A stretch of 64,000 bases of DNA from JBDRLU01 sp043812795 (GCA_043812795.1 JBDRLU010000042.1:1-64000), one strand, 5' to 3'. Shown: positions 50,976-59,509, numbered from the stretch's first letter. Notes: generated by a model not told the origin, from the sequence alone. Program-made: numbers and translations.

Positions 50976-53162
50976 ATGGAACTTATTCCTACCGGCGGTT
51001 GCCACGACTGTGGCGCAAAATGCCCTTACAAAGTCTGGGTGGAAAATGGAGTTGCCAAACGCATCGAACCCTACGAAGATTTACGTCCCTGCATTCGTGG
51101 CTATGCCTATCTGGAGCGGCTTTATTCACCCGAACGACTGAAGGCTCCCCTCAAACGGGTGGGGGAACGGGGCGAGGGTAAGTTCAAGGAAATATCCTGG
51201 GATGAAGCCCTTGATACGGTGGCCGGTGAACTACTCCGCGTGAAGCAGACCTACGGCAATGCCGCCATCATGGGCGTGCTCGGCAGTGCTTATCAGGGCC
51301 ATCTGCATAACTCAGGGGTACTGCAACGGCTATTGAATATGTTCGGCGGCTACACCGGTCTCTGGGGGTCGATGTCCGCCGAGGCCAAAGCGGCCGCCTC
51401 CACCATAACTTACGGCACTTTCAATACCGGTCACAGCCAGGACGACATTCTGGCGACGAAGCTGGTGGTGATGTTCGGAGCTAATCCGGCGGTAACGACC
51501 AATGGTACCGATAGCACCTTCAGTCTCATTCGGGCCAAAGAAAAAGGTATCAGGTTCATTGCCTTCGACCCGCGTTACAGCAATTCCATCGCCATTCTGG
51601 CCGACCAGTGGATACCGATATATCCCGGCACGGATGCGGCAGTATTGCTGGCGATGGCCCATGTCATCATCACCGAAAACCTTTACGACCGCAAATTCCT
51701 CGATACTTACACGGTTGGTTTTGATAAGTTTGCCGACTATGTTCTGGGTAAAGAAGATGGCCTGGCCAAGACGCCGGCCTGGGCGGAGCCGCTTACCGGG
51801 GTTGATGCTAAAGTAACCGAACAGGTAGCCCGCGAATATGCCACCAATAAGCCGGCAGTCATCCTTTCCGGGAATGCTCCCGGGCGTACGGCTTACGGCG
51901 AGCAGTTCCACCGGGCGACTCATGCTCTGGCGGCGATGACCGGTAATATCGGCGTCCATGGTGGCAGTCCGGCCGGCATGGGACGTCTGCCCGGCGGTGC
52001 TCCCGGCGAGAGGTTGAGCCTGGGACCTTCGCTGCCTACCGGCAAGAACGCCGTCGAAAAGGAAGACCTGGGACCGATGATGGGCAGCCCGGTGCTCGAT
52101 TCCAACAAGAAGAACCGCTACCGGGTGAATTCCACCCAGGTGTGGGATGCCATTCTTAAGGGTAAGGCCGGCGGTTATCCCGCCGATATTAAATTACTGT
52201 ACGTCGTCATGCGTAATATCGTGAACCAGTACCCGAATACCAACAAGACCAGAGAGGCTCTCAAAAACGTGGAGTTTTTCGTCACTCACGACCAGTTTCT
52301 CACACCCAGCGGTAAGTTTGCCGATATTATTTTACCGGTAACCACCCACTGGGAGAAGACTGATTTCCTGCGCTCGCACACGACCTATTTCATTCTGGCC
52401 AATAAGGTCGTTAACCCCCTGCCCGGCAGCAAGAGCGACTTCGAAGTTTGTGCCGAACTGGCCAGGAGATTAGGCTTACCTGCCTACAGTACCAAGACGG
52501 AAGATGAATGGCTCAAAGAAATAATTGCCATGGGGCCGGATAGCTCTAAAGAGATTAAGGACTATGACCAGCTTAAGAAAGACGGGCTGCACCGGATGAA
52601 ACCGGTAGAACCCGTCGTGGCCTTCACGGAACAAATTAACGACCCCGAACATAACCGTTTCCCGACGCCATCAGGGAAAATCGAAATCTTCTCACAGCGG
52701 CTGGCTGACCTCAACAACCCGCTTACGCCACCGATTCCCAAATATATCCCGACCTGGGAAGGTAGAGAAGACCCGCTGTTCCAGCAGTACCCGCTGCAAC
52801 TGGTCACTTTCCACGTTAAGACGAGGACTCATTCCACCTTCTATAATATCGCCTCGGTAAGAGAGCTGGACCATCGCACTACCCGCAGCGTCTGGATTAA
52901 TCCGGTGGATGCGGAAAAGCGGGGCATTACCGATGGTGAAAAAGTCAGGGTCTTTAACGGACGCGGGGAGATGGTCATCGAGGCTTTTGTTACCAACCGG
53001 ATTATGCCCGGGGTGGTGGCTATCGGCGAAGGTTCCTGGTACCAGCCCGATGAAAACTGGCTCGACCATGGCGGTTGTGCTAACGTCCTGACTCGCGACC
53101 AACCCTCGCCGATGGGGTCGCACGCGTCGAACACAAGTCTAGTCCAGGTGGAGAGGCGGTGA
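50976..53162 (+). CDS. DmsA-like molybdopterin oxidoreductase B
   Basis: 728 residues, paralog of the 42510 product and aligned with DmsA throughout (SPERLKAPLKRVGERGEGKF, DPRYSNSIAILADQWIPIYPGTD, TPSGKIEIFSQRLADLN, GGCANVLTRDQPSP, final SNTSLVQVERR). N-terminal cluster set is complete: C9-x2-C12-x3-C16 and RPCIRG. Ser in WGSMSAEA is the likely Mo ligand. ATG 50976 follows GAGGGGG; GTG 50955 is less likely. No twin-arginine signal or membrane subunit, so cytoplasmic. Substrate unknown. Confidence 0.9.
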   Translation: MELIPTGGCHDCGAKCPYKVWVENGVAKRIEPYEDLRPCIRGYAYLERLYSPERLKAPLKRVGERGEGKFKEISWDEALDTVAGELLRVKQTYGNAAIMGVLGSAYQGHLHNSGVLQRLLNMFGGYTGLWGSMSAEAKAAASTITYGTFNTGHSQDDILATKLVVMFGANPAVTTNGTDSTFSLIRAKEKGIRFIAFDPRYSNSIAILADQWIPIYPGTDAAVLLAMAHVIITENLYDRKFLDTYTVGFDKFADYVLGKEDGLAKTPAWAEPLTGVDAKVTEQVAREYATNKPAVILSGNAPGRTAYGEQFHRATHALAAMTGNIGVHGGSPAGMGRLPGGAPGERLSLGPSLPTGKNAVEKEDLGPMMGSPVLDSNKKNRYRVNSTQVWDAILKGKAGGYPADIKLLYVVMRNIVNQYPNTNKTREALKNVEFFVTHDQFLTPSGKFADIILPVTTHWEKTDFLRSHTTYFILANKVVNPLPGSKSDFEVCAELARRLGLPAYSTKTEDEWLKEIIAMGPDSSKEIKDYDQLKKDGLHRMKPVEPVVAFTEQINDPEHNRFPTPSGKIEIFSQRLADLNNPLTPPIPKYIPTWEGREDPLFQQYPLQLVTFHVKTRTHSTFYNIASVRELDHRTTRSVWINPVDAEKRGITDGEKVRVFNGRGEMVIEAFVTNRIMPGVVAIGEGSWYQPDENWLDHGGCANVLTRDQPSPMGSHASNTSLVQVERR

Positions 53163-53165
53163 AAT

Positions 53166-53744
53166 ATGCAACGAGGATTTTACTTCGACCAATCACGGTG
53201 CTCGGGTTGCGATGCCTGTACGGTAGCCTGCAAACAGTGGCATAACCATGACCGGCAGGTAGCTAACTGGAGGTGGTTGACGACCCTGGAGGAAGGCAAG
53301 TTTCCCGATGTATCGGTATCCTTTCTTACCCTGACCTGCCTGCACTGTGCTCATCCCGCCTGCATTGAGGCCTGTCCGGCCAATGCCATCACCAAAAGAA
53401 AAGAAGATGGGGTGGTATTGGTTGACCAGAATAAATGCCTCGGTAAAGAAGCCTGCGGGTCGCTGTGCCTGGAAGCCTGTTCCTACCAGGCCCCGAAGTT
53501 CGGCACCGAGGCTAATGCCAAAATGGAAAAATGCGATTTCTGTCTCGACCGCATCGACGCTGGTCAGGAACCGATGTGTGTCAGTGCTTGTCCCTTACGG
53601 GCGCTGGACGCCGGACCTCTGGACGAACTGAAAAAGAAGTATGGCACTCTGTCCAAGGTGCCGGGATTTGTTCCCGATGCCAAACTAGGGCCGGCCATTG
53701 TGTTTAAAGCGAAATCAGTTCCAGCTAAATCAAAGAGGAGGTAA
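53166..53744 (+). CDS. DmsB-like iron-sulfur electron transfer subunit B
   Basis: 192 residues with four Cys groups (CSGCDACTVACKQWH, CLHCAHPACIEACP, CLGKEACGSLCLEACSY, CDFCLDRIDAGQEPMCVSACP). Same altered spacing of the third group as the 41936 subunit. It follows the catalytic gene by three bases and precedes the GGT-like gene by three, so these three are one transcription and probably functional unit. Confidence 0.9.
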   Translation: MQRGFYFDQSRCSGCDACTVACKQWHNHDRQVANWRWLTTLEEGKFPDVSVSFLTLTCLHCAHPACIEACPANAITKRKEDGVVLVDQNKCLGKEACGSLCLEACSYQAPKFGTEANAKMEKCDFCLDRIDAGQEPMCVSACPLRALDAGPLDELKKKYGTLSKVPGFVPDAKLGPAIVFKAKSVPAKSKRR

Positions 53745-53747
53745 TCC

Positions 53748-55370
53748 ATGAAGAACATCGTCGTCGCGCCACAGCCAAGGGCGGTCGAAGCCGGTATCGA
53801 GATGTACCGGAAAGGCGGCAATGCCATCGATGCCGCTGTTGCCACCGGCTTTGCCCAGGGTGTCATCGACCCCACCAATACCTCCCTCGGTGGCATGGGT
53901 GTCCTCTCCATCTATCATGCCAAGTCCGGCGACCGGACGATGATTTCTTTTCATGGTAAAGCACCCCTCAATGCCACGCCGACGATGTTCGAGCCGATAC
54001 CTGGACAGGTAGACGGCCCGATGTCCACCGGCACCTGGCTGGTCAAAGACTATGCCAATCAACTGGGTTACAAATCTATCACCGTACCCGGTGATTCGAT
54101 GGCGCTGTGCCAGGCCCTCGCTAAATACGGCACCATACCCCTCAAGGAAGTGCTCCAGCCGGCGATAAGATATGCTAACGAAGGCTGGCGGGTAGGCGCC
54201 GAGCAGCGTCAGGGCTGGCTCCGTCCGACGCCGAGCGGCCGGCTGGATATTCTCACCCGCTTCCGGGCCACGCCGCCGGGGGCCAAACTTTACACCAAGA
54301 ATAATGGCCAGCCCCTCGATGTCGGCGACCTGGTGGTCAATAAAGACCTGGGTAATACCCTCAGCAAGATTGCCGAAGGCGGGGCGGATGTCTTCTACAA
54401 GGGTGAGATTGCCCGGACTATCGCCGATGATTTCAAGAAGCACGGCGGGCTGATTACCGAAAAAGACTTAAACCAGTACCAGACAAGGATAGAGTCGCCG
54501 CTGAAATCTACTTACCGCGGGTATGATTTGACCTCTTCGACACCACCGGCGGGCGGTCTGGTCGTCCTGCAGATGCTCAATATCCTCGAGGGCTTCGAGT
54601 TGAGCAAGATGGACCCGATGAGCGTCGAGTACGTCCATTTGCTGGCAGAAACGATGCGCCTTGCCTATTACGATATGAACCGTTACTTGGGCGACCCGGC
54701 CTTCGTCAAAATCCCGCTGGACAGGCTGCTCTCCAAGGAATACGCCGCCGAGTGCCGTAAGAAAATCAATCCGAACCAGAGAATGGAACTGCCCAAGATA
54801 GATGAAGCTCCATCGGGGGAGACCACCCAGGTCACGGCCGTGGACGCTCAGGGCAACGCCGTTTCCCTGACCCACACGCTGGGGGCGGTTTCCGGTGTGG
54901 TCACTGCCGGACTGGGCTTCATGTATAACGGCGCCATGCACCGCTTTAATCCCAATCCCGGTTTTGCTAATTCCATTGTCCCCGGCAAGAGCCGCGTCAC
55001 CGGCATGTCCACGACCATGGTCTTCAAAGATGGCAAGCTGTTCATGTGCCTCGGCGCCCCGGGCGGACAGTCAATCATTTTGGGGGTTTTCCAGACTATC
55101 CTCAATGTTATCGACCACAAGATTAGTGTCCTCGAGGCGGTCTCCGTGCCGCGCTTCCACTGCGAAGGCGGTGCCATCACTCTGGAAAATAGATATCCCT
55201 CCTCGCTGTTAGACGAACTGAAGAAAAAGGGCCATCCCGTCGCCCAGAGTATGTACAGCTATGACGGCCAGCTCTCCGGTAACGTCCATGCCGTCGTCAT
55301 CGACCGGGCGGCTGATAAACTCACCGGTGCCGCTGACCCGCGCTCGCCGGGCACCGCGATGTATTATTAA
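53748..55370 (+). CDS. Gamma-glutamyltransferase-family Ntn hydrolase, altered substrate site
   Basis: 540 residues, GGT fold. Self-cleavage and nucleophile site SGETTQVTAVD with T359 is kept. But the residues that hold the glutamyl group in E. coli GGT differ: RExAP is H69-GKAP, the NQMDDF Asp pair is NGAMHRF, and PLSSMSP is VTGMSTT. No signal peptide, whereas typical GGT are periplasmic. It is the last gene of an operon with a DmsAB-like enzyme. I infer a hydrolase or acyltransferase for another amide. Oxamate-hydrolase-like members of the family are one possible comparison. Confidence 0.82.
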   Translation: MKNIVVAPQPRAVEAGIEMYRKGGNAIDAAVATGFAQGVIDPTNTSLGGMGVLSIYHAKSGDRTMISFHGKAPLNATPTMFEPIPGQVDGPMSTGTWLVKDYANQLGYKSITVPGDSMALCQALAKYGTIPLKEVLQPAIRYANEGWRVGAEQRQGWLRPTPSGRLDILTRFRATPPGAKLYTKNNGQPLDVGDLVVNKDLGNTLSKIAEGGADVFYKGEIARTIADDFKKHGGLITEKDLNQYQTRIESPLKSTYRGYDLTSSTPPAGGLVVLQMLNILEGFELSKMDPMSVEYVHLLAETMRLAYYDMNRYLGDPAFVKIPLDRLLSKEYAAECRKKINPNQRMELPKIDEAPSGETTQVTAVDAQGNAVSLTHTLGAVSGVVTAGLGFMYNGAMHRFNPNPGFANSIVPGKSRVTGMSTTMVFKDGKLFMCLGAPGGQSIILGVFQTILNVIDHKISVLEAVSVPRFHCEGGAITLENRYPSSLLDELKKKGHPVAQSMYSYDGQLSGNVHAVVIDRAADKLTGAADPRSPGTAMYY

Positions 55371-55393
55371 GAAAATACCCCATCCCCCTGTCC

Positions 55394-55449
55394 CCCTTCC
55401 CCTAGTAGGGGAAGGGGGTAAAATTTTAAAAAGAGGGCTACACCCTCTT
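55394..55449 (+). terminator. Paired hairpins after GGT-like gene
   Basis: Two consecutive hairpins, the first with a 12-13 bp GC-rich stem and loop GT, then TAAAATTTTAAAA, then AAGAGGG-CTACA-CCCTCTT. Belongs to the dispersed GGGGAAGGGG palindrome family. Confidence 0.5.
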
Positions 55450-55677
55450 AAACACCTGGTTTCCAACAGACCCGCCTACGTATCTTCACCCTTCGCAACC
55501 GTCCCGAGGTCGCTTAGCACTTCTATATCGACTTTCGTCGGTTCAGGGTAGTCCCGCTGTTAGCTTATCCCACCACACGTATCTCCCAGAACAAGGAAAT
55601 TTAACGTAACGTTAATACTGTTTTCACGTTATTTTAATGTACAGTTGCTAATATATATTTTTCCAAGAGTTTTCCTC

Positions 55678-55693
55678 TGTGACAATAGTCACA
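55678..55693. promoter_or_regulatory. CRP/FNR-family-type operator palindrome
   Basis: TGTGACAATAGTCACA: an exact TGTGA-N6-TCACA palindrome, the consensus of CRP-like regulators. It lies 72 bases before the start codon of the small zinc-ribbon gene. Confidence 0.5.
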
Positions 55694-55764
55694 TACAATG
55701 AGTCAGCCCCACCCTATACTGGGGTCAGTAGCTGAAAGGTTGGAGTACTGACAGGAGGGCAAAG

Positions 55765-55998
55765 ATGGTAAGAGAAGGATTTGTACCAAAGCATTGCCCG
55801 CGCTGTGGCGGAAATATGTACCTTGAAAAAGACCATGAGGAGTGGTACGAACGCTGCCTTATGTGTGGTTATTACCGGGTACTCAGAGTACTGGTCACGG
55901 CTGAAAAGGGAGCCGGCGCATCAGAATCGGGAGAAGCCGGGGTAAGTACCAAAGATAACCTGACTGAAAAACGGAAAAAGGTGCCTGCCAGGAAATGA
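55765..55998 (+). CDS. Small zinc-ribbon protein
   Basis: 77 residues. CPRCGGNMYLEKDHEEWYERCLMCG is a two-knuckle zinc ribbon; the rest is a charged, disordered C-terminal tail ending in Lys/Arg. ATG 55765 follows ACAGGAGGGC, a strong ribosome site. Such proteins are often DNA- or RNA-binding accessory factors, but no family is recognised. A possible CRP-like site lies upstream. Confidence 0.75.
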   Translation: MVREGFVPKHCPRCGGNMYLEKDHEEWYERCLMCGYYRVLRVLVTAEKGAGASESGEAGVSTKDNLTEKRKKVPARK

Positions 55999-56037
55999 AA
56001 CCTACGGTGCTTTCCGTACCTTTCCAGGACTGCTACA

Positions 56038-56478
56038 ATGTGTTTGATGGCAGATACTTCCGGTCAGAGTCCGGCACGAGGCACACTGGTCTGTTTCCGG
56101 TGTGGAGCGTGCTGTAGTGATTTTCAACCTGCCCTGAGCGTTGCCGAAGCGAGGCGGATTAGCGATGCCTTGGGTCTGGGATGGGTTAAGTTCCTTGACC
56201 ACTATACTGACTCACGCTGGGTCGGTGATACCTTTCTTCTCCGGCAGCGCCACGGCAGCTGCGTCTTTCTCGAGCGACACGAAGGTAGTGCCCTGAGTAC
56301 TTGCCTCATTGAGCCCTTTAAGCCTTCCGCCTGTCGGGACTGGATGCCGGGGTGGGAAAAAACGGAATGCCGTAAAGGGTTAGCCCGGTACTGGGAACTG
56401 ACCGCGGACTGTTCCGGGAAGCTCCAGGGCCCTGAGGAAAAAATCAGACAATTTCAGTCTTTTCTGGAACAATTATAG
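56038..56478 (+). CDS. YkgJ-family cysteine-cluster protein 2
   Basis: 146 residues. CFRCGACC, then CVFLERHEGSALSTCLIEPFKPSACRDW and KTECRKGLARYW. Paralog of the 14670 product, with which it shares SVAEARRI/SLVEARRI and LDHYTD/LDRYTD. Family role unknown; probably a metal or Fe-S cluster protein. Start ATG 56038 or 56047, neither with a clear ribosome site. Confidence 0.78.
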   Translation: MCLMADTSGQSPARGTLVCFRCGACCSDFQPALSVAEARRISDALGLGWVKFLDHYTDSRWVGDTFLLRQRHGSCVFLERHEGSALSTCLIEPFKPSACRDWMPGWEKTECRKGLARYWELTADCSGKLQGPEEKIRQFQSFLEQL

Positions 56479-56806
56479 AGCCGTCAGCTTTAAACTATTT
56501 ATTTCCATTCCGACGACACGTCGTCCTTTAGCGAAAAGACGTCTTGCAATGACAATTGTAAGGAGTTGCTAGAAGAGGGCGAAGCCCTCTTATTCTTATT
56601 TCCCCCTCTCCTTTTAGGAGAGGGTTCACCCTGAAGGGATTAAGGGTGAGGTCGGACTATAAAGAAGTGCCAGAAGGAGAACAGCAAAGTCGGCTTTTAA
56701 AGTCGCCGAAAAAGAGATAATTGAAAACCAACCGAAAACGATACTCAAACTGGACAATTGGTCAGAATACGAATATAATCTGATAGTCTGAGGAGGTTTT
56801 TACGAT
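56479..56806. other. Intergenic region with dispersed repeats
   Basis: Contains the 61-base repeat copy at 56564-56624 and a tail GTTCACCCTGAAGGGATTAAGGGTGAGG, then an AT-rich stretch before the FmdB-type gene. No gene seen. Confidence 0.5.
56564..56624. repeat. 61-base dispersed repeat, copy 1
   Basis: Differs from 58499-58559 at a single base (60 of 61). It has hairpin AAGAGGGC-GAA-GCCCTCTT followed by ATTCTTATTT, then a CCCTCTCCTTTTAGGAGAGGG palindrome. It can act as a terminator. Confidence 0.8.
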
Positions 56807-57100
56807 ATGCCCATCTATGAATATGAATGTCAGGCTTGCTCCTGCCGCTTCGAAGTCAGACAGAGCTTTGGTGATGATTCCGAAGCCATCTGTCCCCGCT
56901 GCAAGGGTAAGGCCCGGCGAACGTTTTCACCTGTCCCGGTTATTTTCAAAGGGTCAGGATTTTACAGCACAGACCATCGGAAAGGTAAGGCGGAACCGAC
57001 CGCCAAGGACATGGACAAAGCAGCCGAAGTGGACAAGCTAGCCAAATCTCTCGAAGATAAAGGGGATACGGCGAGTGAAGCCAAACCTAAGGCCGGTTGA
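56807..57100 (+). CDS. FmdB-type zinc-ribbon protein
   Basis: 97 residues. The start MPIYEYECQACSCRFEV and the later CPRCKGKARRTFSPVPVIFKGSGFYSTD form the FmdB (CxxC) putative regulatory domain. The C-terminal 35 residues are charged and disordered. ATG 56807 has TGAGGAGG upstream. Family members are poorly understood; some lie near formylmethanofuran or amidase genes. Confidence 0.88.
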   Translation: MPIYEYECQACSCRFEVRQSFGDDSEAICPRCKGKARRTFSPVPVIFKGSGFYSTDHRKGKAEPTAKDMDKAAEVDKLAKSLEDKGDTASEAKPKAG

Positions 57101-57215
57101 TAGATATTCCTCGAATTGCTGATAGCATTTCATCACCAACCAGATGATAGAATAAATCGGGAACACACCGTAAGGTCTCTCCCGGCGAGGGAAGGCTTCG
57201 GAAGGGAGTTGTGCT

Positions 57216-57386
57216 GTGGAAGCATGTACCAAACGAATCTACTGTGCCGATTGCCAGAGGCTGGTTAAGTGCCGGCAAGAACAGGTCAGTGGCAAAGACT
57301 CTGTATTATGCTCCCGGTGCGGCCGTCTGCTCTGGGTTCACGAGCCTACCGGTTGGAAGTACGCTGCGAAAGCGGCTGGCAGTTAA
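57216..57386 (+). CDS. Tiny zinc-ribbon protein
   Basis: 56 residues from GTG 57216, preceded by AAGGGAG with 7-base spacing. The product has YCADC and LCSRCG pairs about 20 residues apart, as in a zinc ribbon, followed by a WVHEPTGWKYAAKA tail. The overlapping longer frame starting at 57211 has no Cys pattern and runs into the next gene, so this one is preferred. Family unknown; it lies between the FmdB-type gene and the universal stress protein gene. Confidence 0.65.
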   Translation: MEACTKRIYCADCQRLVKCRQEQVSGKDSVLCSRCGRLLWVHEPTGWKYAAKAAGS

Positions 57387-57427
57387 TCCCTGGACTAGAC
57401 AAGATTCCGGTTTAGGAGGGCAGGCTA

Positions 57428-58312
57428 ATGTATCAGCGGATACTGGTGCCGTTGGACGGCTCTCGTGCCGCCGAAGTCGTTCTTCCCTATGCCGAGGAAA
57501 TCGTCACTAAAACCGGGGCCGAAATCATCCTGGTCAGCGTTTCTGAAACGAAGACTACCGATATCGACCATCTTTATCGTTCCTATCTTGAGCGTGTCAC
57601 CGAGCAGGTACACGACCGGCTCAAAAGCTATGGCGCCAAAGAGACGAAAGTTAGGACCAAAGTCCTTATCGGCAAACCGGCTAATGAAATCGTAAGTTGT
57701 GCCGATGAGAATGACGTCGACCTGATTGCTCTGGCCAGCCATGGAGGTTCAGCGCAGGGGTCATGGCTATTAGGTGCTATCGCCGGTAGGGTGCTCAGGG
57801 TAGCCGCAAGGCCGGTGCTGCTGGTCAGGACTCCCGCCAGCGCTACCGCCCGTAAAGAGAAGCGACTGGTAAAGAAGATTCTGGTGCCCCTCGATGGGTC
57901 TAAAGCCGGCGAGTCGGCCTTGCCGTGTCTCGAAATGCTGGCGCCGTCATTAGGTGCCGAACTGGTGCTGTTCCAGGTAGTGCGGCCAATCACTGTCTGG
58001 GCCGGAGTCGAGGGCGGGGCCGCTTACGTCGTGCCCCAGGATGAGGACACTCTGAAGTCCTCGGCACTGGAGTATCTTAACGGCATTGGCAAACAGCTAC
58101 AGGAAAAAGGGCTGCGCACATCGAGTATCGTCGTTCTGGGTGCTCCCGCCGAGCAAATTCTCGATTATGCTGCCAGTAATACTATCGACCTTATTGCCAT
58201 GGCCACTCATGGCCGGTCGGGTATCGGGCGGTGGGTCTTCGGTAGCGTTACCGACAAGATACTCCATGCCGGCGATACGGCCGTCCTGGTCGTCCGTTCG
58301 GTTAAGACATAA
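57428..58312 (+). CDS. Double universal stress protein (UspA fold)
   Basis: 294 residues: two UspA domains (1-140 and 150-294). Both open with ILVPLDGS and end with RPVLLVR/TAVLVVR. The ATP-binding G-x2-G-x9-G-S/T pattern appears complete in the second (HGRSGIGRWVFGSVTDK) and in altered form in the first (HGGSAQGSWLLGAIAGR). ATG 57428 follows TTAGGAGGGCAG. A cytoplasmic stress-related ATP binder. Confidence 0.92.
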   Translation: MYQRILVPLDGSRAAEVVLPYAEEIVTKTGAEIILVSVSETKTTDIDHLYRSYLERVTEQVHDRLKSYGAKETKVRTKVLIGKPANEIVSCADENDVDLIALASHGGSAQGSWLLGAIAGRVLRVAARPVLLVRTPASATARKEKRLVKKILVPLDGSKAGESALPCLEMLAPSLGAELVLFQVVRPITVWAGVEGGAAYVVPQDEDTLKSSALEYLNGIGKQLQEKGLRTSSIVVLGAPAEQILDYAASNTIDLIAMATHGRSGIGRWVFGSVTDKILHAGDTAVLVVRSVKT

Positions 58313-58330
58313 TACCCCTTACGAACACCT

Positions 58331-58411
58331 GTTATAATTATCCGCTCGTGGTGAGCTTGTCGAACCACGAGTCACCCTTCGACAGGCTTAGGGTGAACGT
58401 GAACTATAAAC
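58331..58411. repeat. GAGCTTGTCGA palindromic element, short relative
   Basis: TCCGCTCGTGGTGAGCTTGTCGAACCACGAG and CACCCTTCGACAGGCTTAGGGTGAACGTG lie within TTATA ... TATAA flanks. Same family as 6506-6650, but smaller. Confidence 0.65.
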
Positions 58412-58498
58412 AAGAGAAGAGATTTTTAAAGAGAAAGGGCGTGTGCCTCTTCTTTTACTATAGTCCTATTTGGTTTCGGTTGAGGGTAACTCAATAGA

Positions 58499-58559
58499 AG
58501 TTGTTAGAAGAGGGCGAAGCCCTCTTATTCTTATTTCCCCCTCTCCTTTTAGGAGAGGG
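58499..58559. repeat. 61-base dispersed repeat, copy 2
   Basis: Copy of 56564-56624 with one mismatch, followed by GGGTTAGGGGTGAGG. Hairpin and palindrome as in copy 1. It lies between convergent genes and may terminate both. Confidence 0.8.
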
Positions 58560-58627
58560 GTTAGGGGTGAGGTGAGAGATTGGCGAATAGGTTTACCACC
58601 GGCGTCGGTTCGACCAGCAACATTCGA

Positions 58628-59509
58628 TTACAGTTTTTCCAGCAGCCGGTACATATTGCGGTAGGCTTTAGCGAAGTCCGGGTCGATCCGCTTCATTTTC
58701 CCGCTTAAATCTTTCATGCGGTCGATAAATTGCCGCTCGTCTTTGTTCTTGACGATATCAGTCCAGAGTGCGGTGTTTTTCTGGAACCGGCCTTCGATTT
58801 CAGCCAGCCTGGGCAGGTGCATCTGCAATGACGCGTAAAGCTCGGGGTCTTCCAGCAGGACGCTTTTAGCCAGGGTGACCAGCAATTTGTACGTGCTGCC
58901 GCCGATAGCTTCTCTTTCCTTCGCTTTACCCAGATTGAGCAGCGTATCGGCGGAGACGATGGCGATAAAATGGGCCAGTCCGAGGACAACAGCCATCATC
59001 TCATCGTGTTCCTGCGGGCTCATCAGGGTCACGCTGGCGCCGCGCTGTTCCAGGTAGGCCTTGATTTTTTCGGCCAGAGTTGCTTCCATATCGTTGGTCG
59101 GGGTCAGGACGAAGTTTTTCCGGACGATACTCCGGGCACCGGGACCGAAAAGGGGATGGACGCCCAGCACCAGACCGCTCTTGACATAACGGTGCATTAT
59201 TTCTACCGGGGATGTCTTGACGGAAGTGATATCGATGACTATCTGTTGGGGCTTGAAGTAAGGCCGTAGCTCTTTGACCACGGCCTCGAAATTATCCATC
59301 GGTACAGAAAGGACGACGACGTCGGCGGTCTTAATGGCTTCGCTGTTCGAGGCAATGGCCACGCCCAGCTCTTTCCCCGCCTCCTCGAGTTTTTGCTGGT
59401 TGCGGCCGGTGATAACCACTTCCATACCCTCTTTCAGAAGGAAACTGGCCGACCACCGCCCCATCTTCCCCGACCCGCCGATGATAGCCACTTTCATACG
59501 TTTTTTCAT
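58628..59509 (-). CDS. tyrA: Prephenate dehydrogenase family
   Basis: 293 residues. N-terminal Rossmann motif IIGGSGKMGRW, then SVPMDNFEAVV, DITSVKTSPVE and GVHPLFGPG, characteristic of TyrA. The C-terminal helical dimerisation domain is present. It makes 4-hydroxyphenylpyruvate from prephenate in tyrosine synthesis. ATG 59509. It lies on the same strand as pheA and aroC but is separated from them by the 2.9-kb insert, so the operon has been split. Confidence 0.9.
   Translation of the reverse strand: MKKRMKVAIIGGSGKMGRWSASFLLKEGMEVVITGRNQQKLEEAGKELGVAIASNSEAIKTADVVVLSVPMDNFEAVVKELRPYFKPQQIVIDITSVKTSPVEIMHRYVKSGLVLGVHPLFGPGARSIVRKNFVLTPTNDMEATLAEKIKAYLEQRGASVTLMSPQEHDEMMAVVLGLAHFIAIVSADTLLNLGKAKEREAIGGSTYKLLVTLAKSVLLEDPELYASLQMHLPRLAEIEGRFQKNTALWTDIVKNKDERQFIDRMKDLSGKMKRIDPDFAKAYRNMYRLLEKL

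Larger units (their letters stand above)
55371..55764. other. Intergenic region with palindromes and CRP-like site
   Basis: About 390 bases. Hairpins CCCCCTTCCCCTA/TAGGGGAAGGGGG (about 55394-55421) and AAGAGGG/CCCTCTT (about 55431-55449) may terminate the previous operon. AT-rich DNA with TTAACGTAACGTTAA near 55601-55615 and the CRP-like palindrome at 55678 precede the zinc-ribbon gene. Confidence 0.6.
58313..58627. other. Intergenic region filled by two dispersed repeats
   Basis: Holds 58331-58411 and 58499-58559. It separates convergent genes (UspA and tyrA), so terminators for both are expected here. Confidence 0.6.

Noticed and set aside
57211..57510. 99-codon frame across the zinc-ribbon and UspA starts
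   Set aside because: It overlaps the UspA start by about 80 bases and has no Cys pattern, while another frame codes for a 56-residue zinc ribbon with a better ribosome site.
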